Part shown: piece after piece, positions 1 to 7,191 of the stretch
How the letters are laid out: every line of letters starts with the position of its first letter
Position numbering within the stretch: position 1 is the stretch's first letter
Assembly (NCBI GenBank): GCA_020025175.1
Contig: JAHHSM010000025.1
Location: forward strand, 1 to 20,159
From: Oscillospiraceae bacterium
GTDB taxonomy: Bacteria; Bacillota; Clostridia; Oscillospirales; Oscillospiraceae
Length of the DNA: 20,159 bases
Direction of reading: 5' to 3'
Notes under the pieces: model-generated
The model's database searches: none
Seen by the model: the letters and a program-made list of their open reading frames with translations, nothing else
What the model was told of the DNA's origin: nothing
Position numbers and translations under genes: made by a program

Positions 1-70
1 CCATCGGTTTATTTTTTATGCGGATCTTGAGAGCCTGTGCATATTGATCTGAGAAGAACAATAAAAATAT

Positions 71-92
71 GGCATGATCAATTGATCAAGCC
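71..92 (-). terminator. Probable terminator palindrome after khpA
   Basis: A 22-base near-perfect palindrome (GGC-N-TGATCAATTGATCA-N-GCC) lies 9 bases past the khpA stop. On the minus strand it is followed by ATATTTTTATT, a moderate U-tract, so it reads as an intrinsic terminator for khpA. Bases 1-70 beyond it show no gene I can support. Confidence 0.55.
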
Positions 93-101
93 AGATTTTA
101 T

Positions 102-332
102 TTAGTCTACAATATCGACCGAAACCTTGACGCCGGTGCGCTGTGCATAAGAGCGAACCACCGTGCGGATTTCTTTGGCAATACGACCCTGACGGCCGAT
201 TACCTTACCCATATCTTCGGGGGCCACACGCAGCTCCAATGTTAGCTCATCGTCACCGGGAACTTCTGTTACGCTGACAGCGTCAGGATTGTCCACCAGG
301 TTTCTGGCAATGTAGAGCAGCAATTCTTTCAT
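102..332 (-). CDS. khpA: KhpA, KH-domain RNA-binding protein (YlqC family)
   Basis: This 76-residue protein is essentially one KH domain. The nucleic-acid-gripping GxxG loop is visible as G-R-Q-G at residues 46-49, inside the family signature VIGRQGRIAKEIRTVV. In the KhpA/YlqC family the protein binds RNA, often as a partner of KhpB (Jag/EloR), and influences cell elongation and small-RNA biology; that role is family knowledge and not visible here. It starts 15 bases after rpsP with the ribosome site GGAGGGG, so the two are co-transcribed. The usual next gene in Bacillota, rimM, does not follow at once: a palindrome with a U-tract comes within 10 bases of the stop. Confidence 0.95.
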   Translation of the reverse strand: MKELLLYIARNLVDNPDAVSVTEVPGDDELTLELRVAPEDMGKVIGRQGRIAKEIRTVVRSYAQRTGVKVSVDIVD

Positions 333-347
333 GCCAACCCCTCCAGA

Positions 348-587
348 TTACATAGCCTTTGCTTTCTTCAGCAGGCCTCTGACGGTTTCGGTGGGCTGAG
401 CACCGGTCTTGATCCAAGCATCAGCACGCTCCAGATCGATCTTGATCTCAGCGGGATCAGTGCAAGGATTATAAGTGCCGATTTCCTCAATGAAACGGCC
501 ATCGCGAGGATAGCGAGAATCAGCAACAACAACTCTGTAGAAAGGAGCGCTCTTAGCACCCATTCTGCGCAGTCTGATTTTAACCAT
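348..587 (-). CDS. rpsP: Small ribosomal subunit protein bS16
   Basis: The 79-residue product has the full bS16 pattern: N-terminal MVKIRLRRMGAKSAPFYRVV, then the DSRYPRDGRFIEEIG(T)YNP block, and a basic C-terminal helix with TETVRGLLKKA. bS16 binds 16S rRNA in the 30S body and is needed for assembly. The start is fixed by a strong site, GGAGGTGA, 7 bases upstream. The gene follows ffh after an 89-base gap carrying a candidate promoter, so rpsP-khpA can probably be transcribed separately from ylxM-ffh. Confidence 0.98.
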   Translation of the reverse strand: MVKIRLRRMGAKSAPFYRVVVADSRYPRDGRFIEEIGTYNPCTDPAEIKIDLERADAWIKTGAQPTETVRGLLKKAKAM

Positions 588-594
588 GATAGTT

Positions 595-602
595 TCACCT
601 CC
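595..602 (-). promoter_or_regulatory. Strong Shine-Dalgarno site of rpsP
   Basis: The minus strand reads GGAGGTGA, an eight-base match to the 16S rRNA 3' end, 7 bases before the rpsP ATG. It is one of the strongest ribosome sites in the window, fitting a ribosomal protein gene. Confidence 0.85.
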
Positions 603-628
603 ATAAAATTGATCAAATAATTACTTCT

Positions 629-657
629 TATATAAATGCGTTGACCAAAAAGATCAA
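629..657 (-). promoter_or_regulatory. Candidate sigma-A promoter for rpsP-khpA
   Basis: On the minus strand TTGATC (652-657) and TATATA (629-634) are 17 bases apart; the overlapping TATAAG is an alternative -10 at 19-base spacing. Both boxes match 4 of 6. Its place in the ffh-rpsP gap is sensible, but the boxes are imperfect. Confidence 0.45.
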
Positions 658-676
658 AGCTACATTTATTTACTCT

Positions 677-2056
677 TTAGCGCAAACGCTTTTTGCGGCC
701 AAAGCCACGCAGACCACCGCCAAAGTTTGCACCCATGCCTAAGCCGCCGCCCAATTTGCTGCGCCCCTTATACATTTGCTTAGCGATTTGATTCATCATA
801 TCATACTGCTTGAGCAGACGATTCACATCAGAAACCTCAAGACCGCATCCAGAGGCAATACGCTTTTTACGGCTTGCATTTAAAATATTGGGATTTTCAC
901 GTTCGGCAGGAGTCATAGAGAGAATAATTGCTTCGCTGCGAGCCAATACTTTAGGGTCTAATTCGGCGCCTTCCAGCTGCTTGCCTATACCGCCGGGCAG
1001 CATAGAAGCAATCTGGGACAAATCGCCCATCTTTTTCATTTCGCGCATTTCATCAAGAAAATCGGCGAGGCTCAAACGACTCTTCTTCAGCTTCCGATCC
1101 AATTCTTCGGCCTTTTTTTTGTCGATCGTCTGCTCAGCCTTTTCAATCAGGGAGAGTACGTCACCCATACCGAGGATACGAGAGGCCATACGATCGGGAT
1201 GGAAAGGCTCAATCATATCAAGCTTTTCACCGATACCTGCAAACTTAATGGGTTTTCCGGTTGTTGCCTTGATAGACAAGGCAGCACCACCGCGCGCATC
1301 GCCGTCCAATTTAGTCAACACGACACCGTCGATACCCAATGCTTCATCGAAAGCAGATGCGGCGTTGACTGCATCCTGACCTGTCATTGCATCGACAACC
1401 AGAAGGATTTCGTTGGGATGGACAGTTGCCTTGATTTCTTTCAGCTCGTTCATCAGTGTTTCATCGATATGCAGACGACCTGCGGTATCGAGAAATACAA
1501 TATCATTTCCGTGATCCTGCGCATGACGCACCGCTGCTTTGGCGATTTCGACAGGATCGCTCTGACCCATTTCAAATACAGGAAGGTCAAGCTGAGAACC
1601 CACAACTTTCAGCTGTTCAATGGCGGCAGGACGGTATACGTCACATGCAACCAGAAGAGGGCGTTTTCCATGGGTCTTACGCATCAGACCTGCAAGCTTG
1701 GCACAGTTTGTTGTTTTACCCGCACCCTGCAGGCCTACCATCATTACAATCGTAGGGGGACGAGATGCCATGGTCAGTTTTGCACTGGAGCCACCCATCA
1801 AAGCAGTCAATTCGTCATTCACGATTTTAATGACCTGCTGAGCGGGAGTAAGGCTTTCGAGAACATCACTTCCGACACAACGCTCGGTAACGGAAGCTAC
1901 AAAATCTTTCACTACTTTATAGCTGACGTCGGCTTCCAATAAAGCGAGGCGTACCTCACGCATCGCCTCTCTAACGTCATTTTCAGAAAGACGACCCTTG
2001 CCGCGCAGCTTTTTGAACGCGGCATTCAGTTTTTCGCTCAAACCCTCAAATGCCAT
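677..2056 (-). CDS. ffh: Signal recognition particle GTPase Ffh (SRP54)
   Basis: Ffh is the protein subunit of bacterial SRP. It binds signal sequences emerging from the ribosome and, with FtsY, delivers the complex to the membrane translocon. The 459-residue product has the N domain (about 1-90), the GTPase domain with GLQGAGKTT at 108-116, DTAGR at 190-194 and TKLDGDARGG at 248-257, and a C-terminal M domain. The M domain shows the SRP-RNA-binding stretch SRKKRIASGCGLEVSDVNRL and a Met-rich region, with a glycine-rich basic tail. Length and motif order are normal. It overlaps the end of ylxM by 11 bases, so the two are translationally coupled; in the known arrangement YlxM acts with the SRP. 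Confidence 0.98.
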   Translation of the reverse strand: MAFEGLSEKLNAAFKKLRGKGRLSENDVREAMREVRLALLEADVSYKVVKDFVASVTERCVGSDVLESLTPAQQVIKIVNDELTALMGGSSAKLTMASRPPTIVMMVGLQGAGKTTNCAKLAGLMRKTHGKRPLLVACDVYRPAAIEQLKVVGSQLDLPVFEMGQSDPVEIAKAAVRHAQDHGNDIVFLDTAGRLHIDETLMNELKEIKATVHPNEILLVVDAMTGQDAVNAASAFDEALGIDGVVLTKLDGDARGGAALSIKATTGKPIKFAGIGEKLDMIEPFHPDRMASRILGMGDVLSLIEKAEQTIDKKKAEELDRKLKKSRLSLADFLDEMREMKKMGDLSQIASMLPGGIGKQLEGAELDPKVLARSEAIILSMTPAERENPNILNASRKKRIASGCGLEVSDVNRLLKQYDMMNQIAKQMYKGRSKLGGGLGMGANFGGGLRGFGRKKRLR

Positions 2057-2426
2057 TGTCTTGCTCCTTCAGTGTTTTGACCGATGTTAAAATTGTTCTG
2101 GTTTGTTCCGAAATCTCTCGATTATCGTACTGATGGCGGTTAATCGCATCAATTTCAGCGACTGCTGTTTCGATTGCGGCAATGGCTTCCTTTGAGCGCA
2201 TAAAACGCTTAATAATGCCGGTGCGATCTTCGATTTCGGTCATTGCGGCTTCTGCACGGACGATGACATCACGTACACCCTGGCGAGAAATGCCATAATT
2301 TTCGGCAATTTCAGCCAAGGAAAGATCTTCGTTATAATATAAATCGAAGAACTCCTTTTGCCGGTCTGTTAAGAGTTCTCCGTAAAAATCAAAGAGCATC
2401 GTCATGCGATACGTCTGGTTTTTCAT
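2046..2426 (-). CDS. ylxM: YlxM/p13-like SRP-associated helix-turn-helix protein
   Basis: This 126-residue protein matches the YlxM family encoded next to ffh in Gram-positives. It opens with the characteristic MLFDFYGELLTDRQKEFF block, then LYYNEDLSLAEIAENY and the helix-turn-helix recognition segment ISRQGVRDVIVRAE, resembling sigma-factor region 4. In streptococci the family binds SRP RNA and modulates SRP function; a DNA-binding role is possible. I place the start at ATG 2424-2426, because the GTG three codons earlier lies in the ribosome site AGAGGTG. Its C-terminal region (about 75-126) looks helical and extends the usual core of about 110 residues. It leads the ylxM-ffh operon behind a near-consensus promoter. 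Confidence 0.92.
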   Translation of the reverse strand: MKNQTYRMTMLFDFYGELLTDRQKEFFDLYYNEDLSLAEIAENYGISRQGVRDVIVRAEAAMTEIEDRTGIIKRFMRSKEAIAAIETAVAEIDAINRHQYDNREISEQTRTILTSVKTLKEQDNGI

Positions 2427-2442
2427 GGAGAGCACCTCTTTC

Positions 2443-2464
2443 TGTAAAGCTAATTAACTTTACA
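2443..2464. promoter_or_regulatory. 22-bp palindrome at the ylxM transcription start (possible operator)
   Basis: The sequence is TGTAAAG-N-TAATTA-N-CTTTACA, symmetric apart from one mismatched pair. It spans about +3 to +24 of the transcript predicted from the adjacent promoter and ends just before the ylxM ribosome site. It could be an operator for a dimeric repressor or a hairpin in the 5' leader. No U-tract follows, so it is not a terminator. Confidence 0.5.
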
Positions 2465-2473
2465 ATGTTTTGT

Positions 2474-2502
2474 ATTTTACTAAAATATAGTGGTTTTGTC
2501 AA
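2474..2502 (-). promoter_or_regulatory. Sigma-A promoter of ylxM-ffh
   Basis: The minus strand has TTGACA (2497-2502), a 17-base spacer and TAAAAT (2474-2479), matching consensus at 6 and 5 of 6 positions. Transcription should begin near 2467, giving a leader of about 40 bases. Confidence 0.8.
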
Positions 2503-2593
2503 GGATAAAATCAAGAAAAAAGGAACTTTTTTATTAGGGATTCAGAAAATTGTTTGAATTTTAGGGGGGAGAAGTCCGGAAAGAAATAAGAGC

Positions 2594-2622
2594 TTGTGAA
2601 ATGTGAATAAAATCGGTATAAT
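2594..2622 (+). promoter_or_regulatory. Sigma-A promoter of the yfmF-yfmH-lgt-folD cluster
   Basis: TTGTGA (2594-2599) and a perfect TATAAT (2617-2622) are separated by 17 bases. The predicted start is near 2629, about 54 bases before the yfmF ATG. It is divergent from the ylxM promoter. Confidence 0.7.
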
Positions 2623-2682
2623 ACTTACCATATACATTATAAATAACATTATGGCATACTTTATGCTGTGGGAGGACAAGCT

Positions 2683-3960
2683 ATGGAAACAATACGCCGG
2701 AAACTGATGACCGGTGTCTATTTGACATATATTCAGCAAAGGAAATTTAAAACAAACGTGGTGTCTGCCCAGCTGGTAACACCCCTTGATGAGAAAACCG
2801 CGTCGGCAAACGCGCTGCTCCCTGCGGTACTGCGCCGCGGTACTGCGCAGTACGACACCATGCAGAAGTTGTCTGCTGAACTGGATTTGTTATATGGAGC
2901 ACGTATTGATTGTACGGTGCGTAAAAAAGGTGAAAATCAGTGTGTCGGATTTATTTCCACCTTTATTGATGATCATATGACACCGGGCGGCGAAAGGCTG
3001 TTGGAGCCTGTTTCCGCCCTGCTTGGAGATTTGATGTGCAACCCTGTGATGCAGGACGATCGTTTTTTGGATACGTATGTGCAGGGTGAGCGGACAAATC
3101 TGATTGATCAGATCCGTGGACAGATGAATGATAAACGTGTTTATGCATCCATTCGTTTGATGCAGGAAATGTGTGGCAGTGAACCGTACGGCGTGAGCCG
3201 CCTTGGCAGCGAAAAAAGTGCACAGCAGCTTTCTGCAGATACGCTGTATGAACAGTATCGGGCGCTGCTGTCCACATCGCGTTTGGAACTGTTTTATTGC
3301 GGCAGTGCCGAGCTTGGGCGTGTGGAGCAGGCGCTTCTGTCTGCATTCAGCACCCTTCCTCGTGCAGAATTGGTTGAAGCGGTAAAGACATTGCCCCATG
3401 CGGTGGCAGAGGAAACACGGTATGTTACAGAAGAGATGGATGTGACGCAAGGTAAGCTTGCGATGGGTTTTTCCAGTGTTTCTCAGGATTATCCGGCATT
3501 GCTCCTATTCAATGTTATTTATGGCGGCAGTGCAAATTCCAAACTATTTTTGAATGTGCGCGAAAAAGAATCCCTGTGCTATTATGCATCATCAACACTG
3601 CATCGTCAGAAGAATATGATTACATTGTCCAGCGGGATCGAATTTAAAAATTACCAGAAAGCATTTGATGAAATTCTGGCGCAGCTGGATGCGGTAAAAC
3701 GCGGTGAGATTGAAGAATGGGAAGAAATCGGAGCACGAAGTACTATACGTCATGCGTTGTGCGCTATGGGTGACAGTCTGGGGCAGATGGAGGATTTTTA
3801 TCTTGGACAGGCGGTCGGCGGTATGTCGGATACGATTGAAAGCTTGTCAGCTGATTTGCAGGCGGTTACAAAAGATCGGATGATGGCAGCCGCAGATGGC
3901 ATCAAACTGGATACTGTTTATTTCTTGAAAAATAAGGATGGAAAGGTGGCGGAAGCGTGA
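2683..3960 (+). CDS. yfmF: M16-family peptidase-like protein YfmF (non-catalytic partner)
   Basis: The 425-residue product has the architecture of an M16 (insulinase-like) subunit with two homologous halves; the second begins near VTQGKLAMGFSS and contains the NVREKESLCYYASS block. It has no HxxEH zinc motif; the equivalent N-terminal region reads NALLPAVLRRGTAQYDTMQKL, so I predict it is non-catalytic. In Bacillus-type genomes the YfmF/YfmH pair is annotated as associated with elongation factor P aminopentanol modification; its biochemical role is unclear. I use ATG 2683, preceded by GGAGGAC, over the GTG at 2668 that lies upstream of that site. It overlaps yfmH by 4 bases (GTGA), indicating coupled translation and a heterodimer. 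Confidence 0.88.
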   Translation: METIRRKLMTGVYLTYIQQRKFKTNVVSAQLVTPLDEKTASANALLPAVLRRGTAQYDTMQKLSAELDLLYGARIDCTVRKKGENQCVGFISTFIDDHMTPGGERLLEPVSALLGDLMCNPVMQDDRFLDTYVQGERTNLIDQIRGQMNDKRVYASIRLMQEMCGSEPYGVSRLGSEKSAQQLSADTLYEQYRALLSTSRLELFYCGSAELGRVEQALLSAFSTLPRAELVEAVKTLPHAVAEETRYVTEEMDVTQGKLAMGFSSVSQDYPALLLFNVIYGGSANSKLFLNVREKESLCYYASSTLHRQKNMITLSSGIEFKNYQKAFDEILAQLDAVKRGEIEEWEEIGARSTIRHALCAMGDSLGQMEDFYLGQAVGGMSDTIESLSADLQAVTKDRMMAAADGIKLDTVYFLKNKDGKVAEA

Positions 3961-5234
3961 AAGAAACTATATATCAAAAGCTGAACGAACGGGTATTCCG
4001 TCATACCTGCGGAAATGGTCTTGAGTTGATTGTTGTGCCTAAAGAGGGCTTTGCAAAAAGCTATGCGTTTTTTGCAACCAAATACGGCGGAATGGATATG
4101 AATTTTTCTCTCAACGGTGAGCGGAAAAAAACACCGGCAGGTATTGCGCATTATCTTGAGCATAAAATGTTTGATACGGAAGAGGGAAATGCGCTGCAGG
4201 AATTGGCAAAATTAGGCGCAGAACCCAATGCCTTTACAAGCGATGCCATTACCGGTTACTATTTTGAAAGTACGGAGCATTTTGAAGAAAGTCTGAGAAT
4301 TTTGCTTTCCTTTGTTTCTGTGCCGTACTTTACGGAAGAAAGTGTTGCAAAGGAGCAGGGAATTATCGGTCAGGAGATTCGTATGATCGAGGATAATCCC
4401 GGCTGGCAGGTTTATTCTAATTTGCTGAAAGGACTTTATGAAAAGCATCCGGCACGGATTCCGGTAGCGGGCAGCGTGGAGTCGATTGCGGAAATTACAG
4501 CACAGACGCTCTATGACTGCCATCGGGCATTTTATGATCCGAGCAATATGGCGCTGTGTGTTGTGGGGGATGTGGATGCGGAGCATATTCTAAAGATTGC
4601 AGAAGAGGTGCTCCCTGAAAGCAGAAGGCCGGAAATCCAGCGCGATTATGGTACAGAAGAAGCGCCGCATGCAGCACTGCCGTTGGTGGAAGCTGAGATG
4701 GAAGTGTCTTTGCCGCTGTTTCTTTGTGGATACAAATGCGCTCCATCTTTACAGGGAGAGGAGTATGCACGTCAGGAATTGATCGGAGGTATGGCTTGTG
4801 ATATTCTCTTTGGAGAATCCAGCCCGCTATATAATCGTCTGTACGCTGAGGGTGTGATCAACGGGGAGTTTGGCGGCGAATATGATTTGCTGCCGGGCAT
4901 TTCCTTTATTGCAGTTGGCGGTGAAAGCCCAGATCCTCAAAGAGTGCATACGGCAATTATGGAAGAGGCAAAGCGGATTGCGAAAGAAGGCGTGGATGAA
5001 GTGCTTTATCAGCAAGTGAAAAAGGCAACTTACGGATGTTTGCTGCGTGCAATGAATTCTTTTGAAAGCATTGCCGTTGGCTCTGTGGAGGCCTACTTCC
5101 GTGGATGCGATTATTTCTGCTTCCCGGAAGTATTTGAAAGCGTCAATAAAGCAGATATTGAAACCTTTATTACGCAGTATGTAGTTCCAGACAATGCTGC
5201 GATTTCTATTATTCATCCCAAGGCAGAAAGTTGA
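3957..5234 (+). CDS. yfmH: M16-family zinc metallopeptidase YfmH
   Basis: This 425-residue protein is the catalytic-type partner of YfmF. The inverted zinc motif is intact: HYLEH at residues 65-69 (H65, E68, H69), followed by KMFDTEEG, and a glutamate near 140 in GIIGQEIRMIEDNPG is the likely third ligand. M16 enzymes enclose short, unfolded peptides between two half-barrels; the physiological substrate of YfmH is unknown. The start is a GTG within the overlap with yfmF. The order yfmF-yfmH is conserved in Bacillota, but the neighbours here (lgt, folD) differ from the Bacillus ymfF-ymfH-ymfI order. No lesion is seen. Confidence 0.92.
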   Translation: MKETIYQKLNERVFRHTCGNGLELIVVPKEGFAKSYAFFATKYGGMDMNFSLNGERKKTPAGIAHYLEHKMFDTEEGNALQELAKLGAEPNAFTSDAITGYYFESTEHFEESLRILLSFVSVPYFTEESVAKEQGIIGQEIRMIEDNPGWQVYSNLLKGLYEKHPARIPVAGSVESIAEITAQTLYDCHRAFYDPSNMALCVVGDVDAEHILKIAEEVLPESRRPEIQRDYGTEEAPHAALPLVEAEMEVSLPLFLCGYKCAPSLQGEEYARQELIGGMACDILFGESSPLYNRLYAEGVINGEFGGEYDLLPGISFIAVGGESPDPQRVHTAIMEEAKRIAKEGVDEVLYQQVKKATYGCLLRAMNSFESIAVGSVEAYFRGCDYFCFPEVFESVNKADIETFITQYVVPDNAAISIIHPKAES

Positions 5235-5244
5235 GGAAGACGCA

Positions 5245-6153
5245 TTGAATAGTTTTATGCGGGAGATGCCGGTTAGTTTTCCGGGGCTGTTTCCCAATTT
5301 TGAAATTAATATTGATCCGATAGCACTACACATTGGGCACGGTGTATACTGGTATGGTATTATTATTGCCTTTGGTTTTTTACTGGCAGTTGTATTTTGT
5401 GCACGTCGCGCAAACAGATATGGTATTCGCCAGGATGATCTCTATGACATGCTGATTGTGGCTACGCCGCTGAGTGTGATTGGTGCACGTCTTTATTATG
5501 TGATATTTTATCTTGATTTGTTCCGAAATCAAGATGGTGGCATCGATTTTGGTCGTGCTGTTGCGATATGGGACGGCGGCCTTGCGATTTATGGTGGTGT
5601 CATTGCGGCGGTATTGACGGTATTCTTTTTCTGCCGCCACAAAAAAATCAATGTAGGTGCTATGCTGGATGTAGGTTGTATGGGCCTTTTTATTGGTCAA
5701 ATGATTGGGCGATGGGGTAATTTCGTCAATCGTGAAGCATTTGGAGCAGAAACGACACTTCCTTGGCGTATGCGGCTGTGGGAAAGTGCGGATCATTTCA
5801 TTGAGGTGCATCCCACGTTCTTTTATGAGAGCCTATGGAATCTGATTGGCTTGCTGCTCATTGTGCTGGTGATTGAGAAATATCGCAGGTTTGATGGACA
5901 AAATTTCCTGTTTTATTTATTCTGGTATGGTTTAGGCCGCGCCTGGATTGAAGGGTTGCGTACCGATAGCTTGTATTTGTTTGATTGGACAATTTTCGGG
6001 GAACCGATCCGTGTTTCGCAGATGCTGTCTGTAGTCTTGTGTATTGGAGCCCTTTTATTGATGATTTATCAAATAAAAGTGAAAAAGCCAAGCAAAGAAA
6101 ATCTTTATGTGAATCGGATTCAAGAGAAGGAGGAAACAGTGCGTGGCGATTAA
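5245..6153 (+). CDS. lgt: Prolipoprotein diacylglyceryl transferase
   Basis: Lgt moves a diacylglyceryl group from phosphatidylglycerol to the lipobox cysteine of prolipoproteins, the first step of lipoprotein maturation in the cytoplasmic membrane. The 302-residue product has about seven hydrophobic segments, the Lgt signature GRWGNFVNREAFG at 155-167, the upstream GGLAIYGG loop, and HPTFFYESLWN later. I choose TTG 5245, which has GAGGAAG five bases upstream; ATG 5257 is the alternative, while the open frame back to 5194 runs inside yfmH. It begins 10 bases after yfmH and overlaps folD by 11, so it is mid-operon. A substrate may be the lipoprotein at 16609. Confidence 0.95.
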   Translation: MNSFMREMPVSFPGLFPNFEINIDPIALHIGHGVYWYGIIIAFGFLLAVVFCARRANRYGIRQDDLYDMLIVATPLSVIGARLYYVIFYLDLFRNQDGGIDFGRAVAIWDGGLAIYGGVIAAVLTVFFFCRHKKINVGAMLDVGCMGLFIGQMIGRWGNFVNREAFGAETTLPWRMRLWESADHFIEVHPTFFYESLWNLIGLLLIVLVIEKYRRFDGQNFLFYLFWYGLGRAWIEGLRTDSLYLFDWTIFGEPIRVSQMLSVVLCIGALLLMIYQIKVKKPSKENLYVNRIQEKEETVRGD

Positions 6154-6985
6154 AATGGATGGCAAAGCACTGGCTGCCAAACTGCGTATGCAAATCCGCG
6201 ATGAAGTTGCCATATTAGCGCGCAAGCCAACGTTGGCGGTGGTTCTGGTAGGCGATGACCCTGCTTCGCAGGTGTATGTACGCAATAAAGAAAAGGACTG
6301 CGAAGAATGTGGTATTTTGAGTCAGGGATATCGCTTGCCGGCAGACACAACGGAGAAACAACTGCTGGATTTAATTGACGTACTCAATCAAAATGCATTG
6401 GTGGATGGAATTCTGGTACAGCTGCCCCTGCCAAACCATATTTCTGAGCAAAAAGTGATTCATGCAATTTGCCCGGATAAAGATGTGGATGCATTTCATC
6501 CTTTTAATGTGGGAAAAATTGTGACCGGTGAGGATGGATTCCTGCCTTGCACGCCTGCAGGTGTTATGGAACTTTTAAAAGAATATCAGATTGAAATTGC
6601 CGGGAAAAAGTGTGTTGTGGTCGGACGCAGCAATATTGTGGGAAAACCGATGGCATTGCTGCTTTTGCGTGAAAGTGGCACGGTAACGATTTGTCACTCG
6701 AAGACGAGTCATCTGGAAGAGATCACAAAAAAAGCAGATATTTTGGTTTCGGCTGTAGGCAAGGTTGGTATCATTACCGGAGATATGGTGAAAGACGGTG
6801 CCGTTGTGGTTGATGTTGCCATGAACCATAATGCAGAGGGGAAACTTTGTGGGGACTGCATCTATGATGAGGTGGCTGCAAAGGCATCCTATATCACACC
6901 TGTTCCCGGTGGTGTGGGACCAATGACACGTTTGATTTTGATGAAAAATACGCTTACAGCTGCAAAAATGCATATCAAAGAGTGA
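6143..6985 (+). CDS. folD: Bifunctional methylene-THF dehydrogenase/methenyl-THF cyclohydrolase
   Basis: FolD interconverts 5,10-methylene-THF, 5,10-methenyl-THF and 10-formyl-THF using NADP, supplying formyl groups for purines and fMet-tRNA. The 280-residue product carries the catalytic Tyr45/Lys49 pair in SQVYVRNKEK, the VDGILVQLPLP and PDKDVDAFHP blocks, the Rossmann segment VVVGRSNIVGKP, and the C-terminal PGGVGPMT. Length is typical. The GTG start has AAGGAGG 9 bases upstream and overlaps the end of lgt. It makes the substrate pool used by Fhs, encoded next behind a ZTP riboswitch; folD itself lies upstream of that switch and is read from the operon promoter. I see no convincing terminator after it. 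Confidence 0.97.
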   Translation: MAIKMDGKALAAKLRMQIRDEVAILARKPTLAVVLVGDDPASQVYVRNKEKDCEECGILSQGYRLPADTTEKQLLDLIDVLNQNALVDGILVQLPLPNHISEQKVIHAICPDKDVDAFHPFNVGKIVTGEDGFLPCTPAGVMELLKEYQIEIAGKKCVVVGRSNIVGKPMALLLLRESGTVTICHSKTSHLEEITKKADILVSAVGKVGIITGDMVKDGAVVVDVAMNHNAEGKLCGDCIYDEVAAKASYITPVPGGVGPMTRLILMKNTLTAAKMHIKE

Positions 6986-7012
6986 AAATAACAGGGAAAA
7001 ATTTTTTTAGCC

Positions 7013-7042
7013 TTGACAAAACGGTTTTTGGTGTGTTATGTT
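7013..7042 (+). promoter_or_regulatory. Promoter of the ZTP riboswitch-fhs transcript
   Basis: TTGACA (7013-7018, perfect) and TATGTT (7037-7042, 4 of 6) are 18 bases apart. The predicted start near 7049 coincides with the 5' strand of riboswitch helix P1, supporting a transcript that begins with the aptamer. Confidence 0.65.
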
Positions 7043-7045
7043 GAA

Positions 7046-7140
7046 TATGCTATATGACTGACGGAAGTGGGAAGACCACATGAAGTATAGCAGAATGAAG
7101 CCGACCGTCTGGGCGCACCTGTTTTGGTGCGCCTTTTTTT
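7046..7140 (+). promoter_or_regulatory. ZTP (pfl motif) riboswitch with intrinsic terminator, controlling fhs
   Basis: The pfl-motif aptamer can be folded by eye. P1 pairs TGCTATA (7048-7054) with TATAGCA (7086-7092). Inside it GTGG (7067-7070) pairs with CCAC (7076-7079). A pseudoknot joins GACGG (7060-7064) to CCGTC (7105-7109), followed by the conserved TGGGC (7110-7114). The terminator hairpin GGCGCACC/GGTGCGCC (7112-7119, 7126-7133) with seven T shares GGGC with the aptamer. In the known class, binding of ZTP or ZMP, signs of 10-formyl-THF shortage, stabilises the aptamer and blocks the terminator, so this should be an ON switch for fhs. fhs is the founding target of the pfl motif. Confidence 0.92.
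7112..7140 (+). terminator. Riboswitch-controlled intrinsic terminator
   Basis: A perfect 8-bp GC-rich stem with loop TGTTTT and a T7 run lies 51 bases before the fhs ATG. It is the expression platform of the ZTP riboswitch: its 5' strand overlaps the aptamer's terminal GGGC, so the two structures exclude each other. Confidence 0.9.
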
Positions 7141-7191
7141 GTTTTGTAAATCAATGAATGAGATAACAATATAAAAAGGAGAGAACCACTT

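Noticed and set aside
1199..1942. 247-codon open frame antisense to ffh
   Set aside because: Shadow of ffh, whose conserved GTPase motifs fix the coding strand.
6986..7012. Possible terminator after folD (AAAAATTTTTTT)
   Set aside because: The run is a weak A/T pairing with no GC stem, so it does not qualify as an intrinsic terminator.
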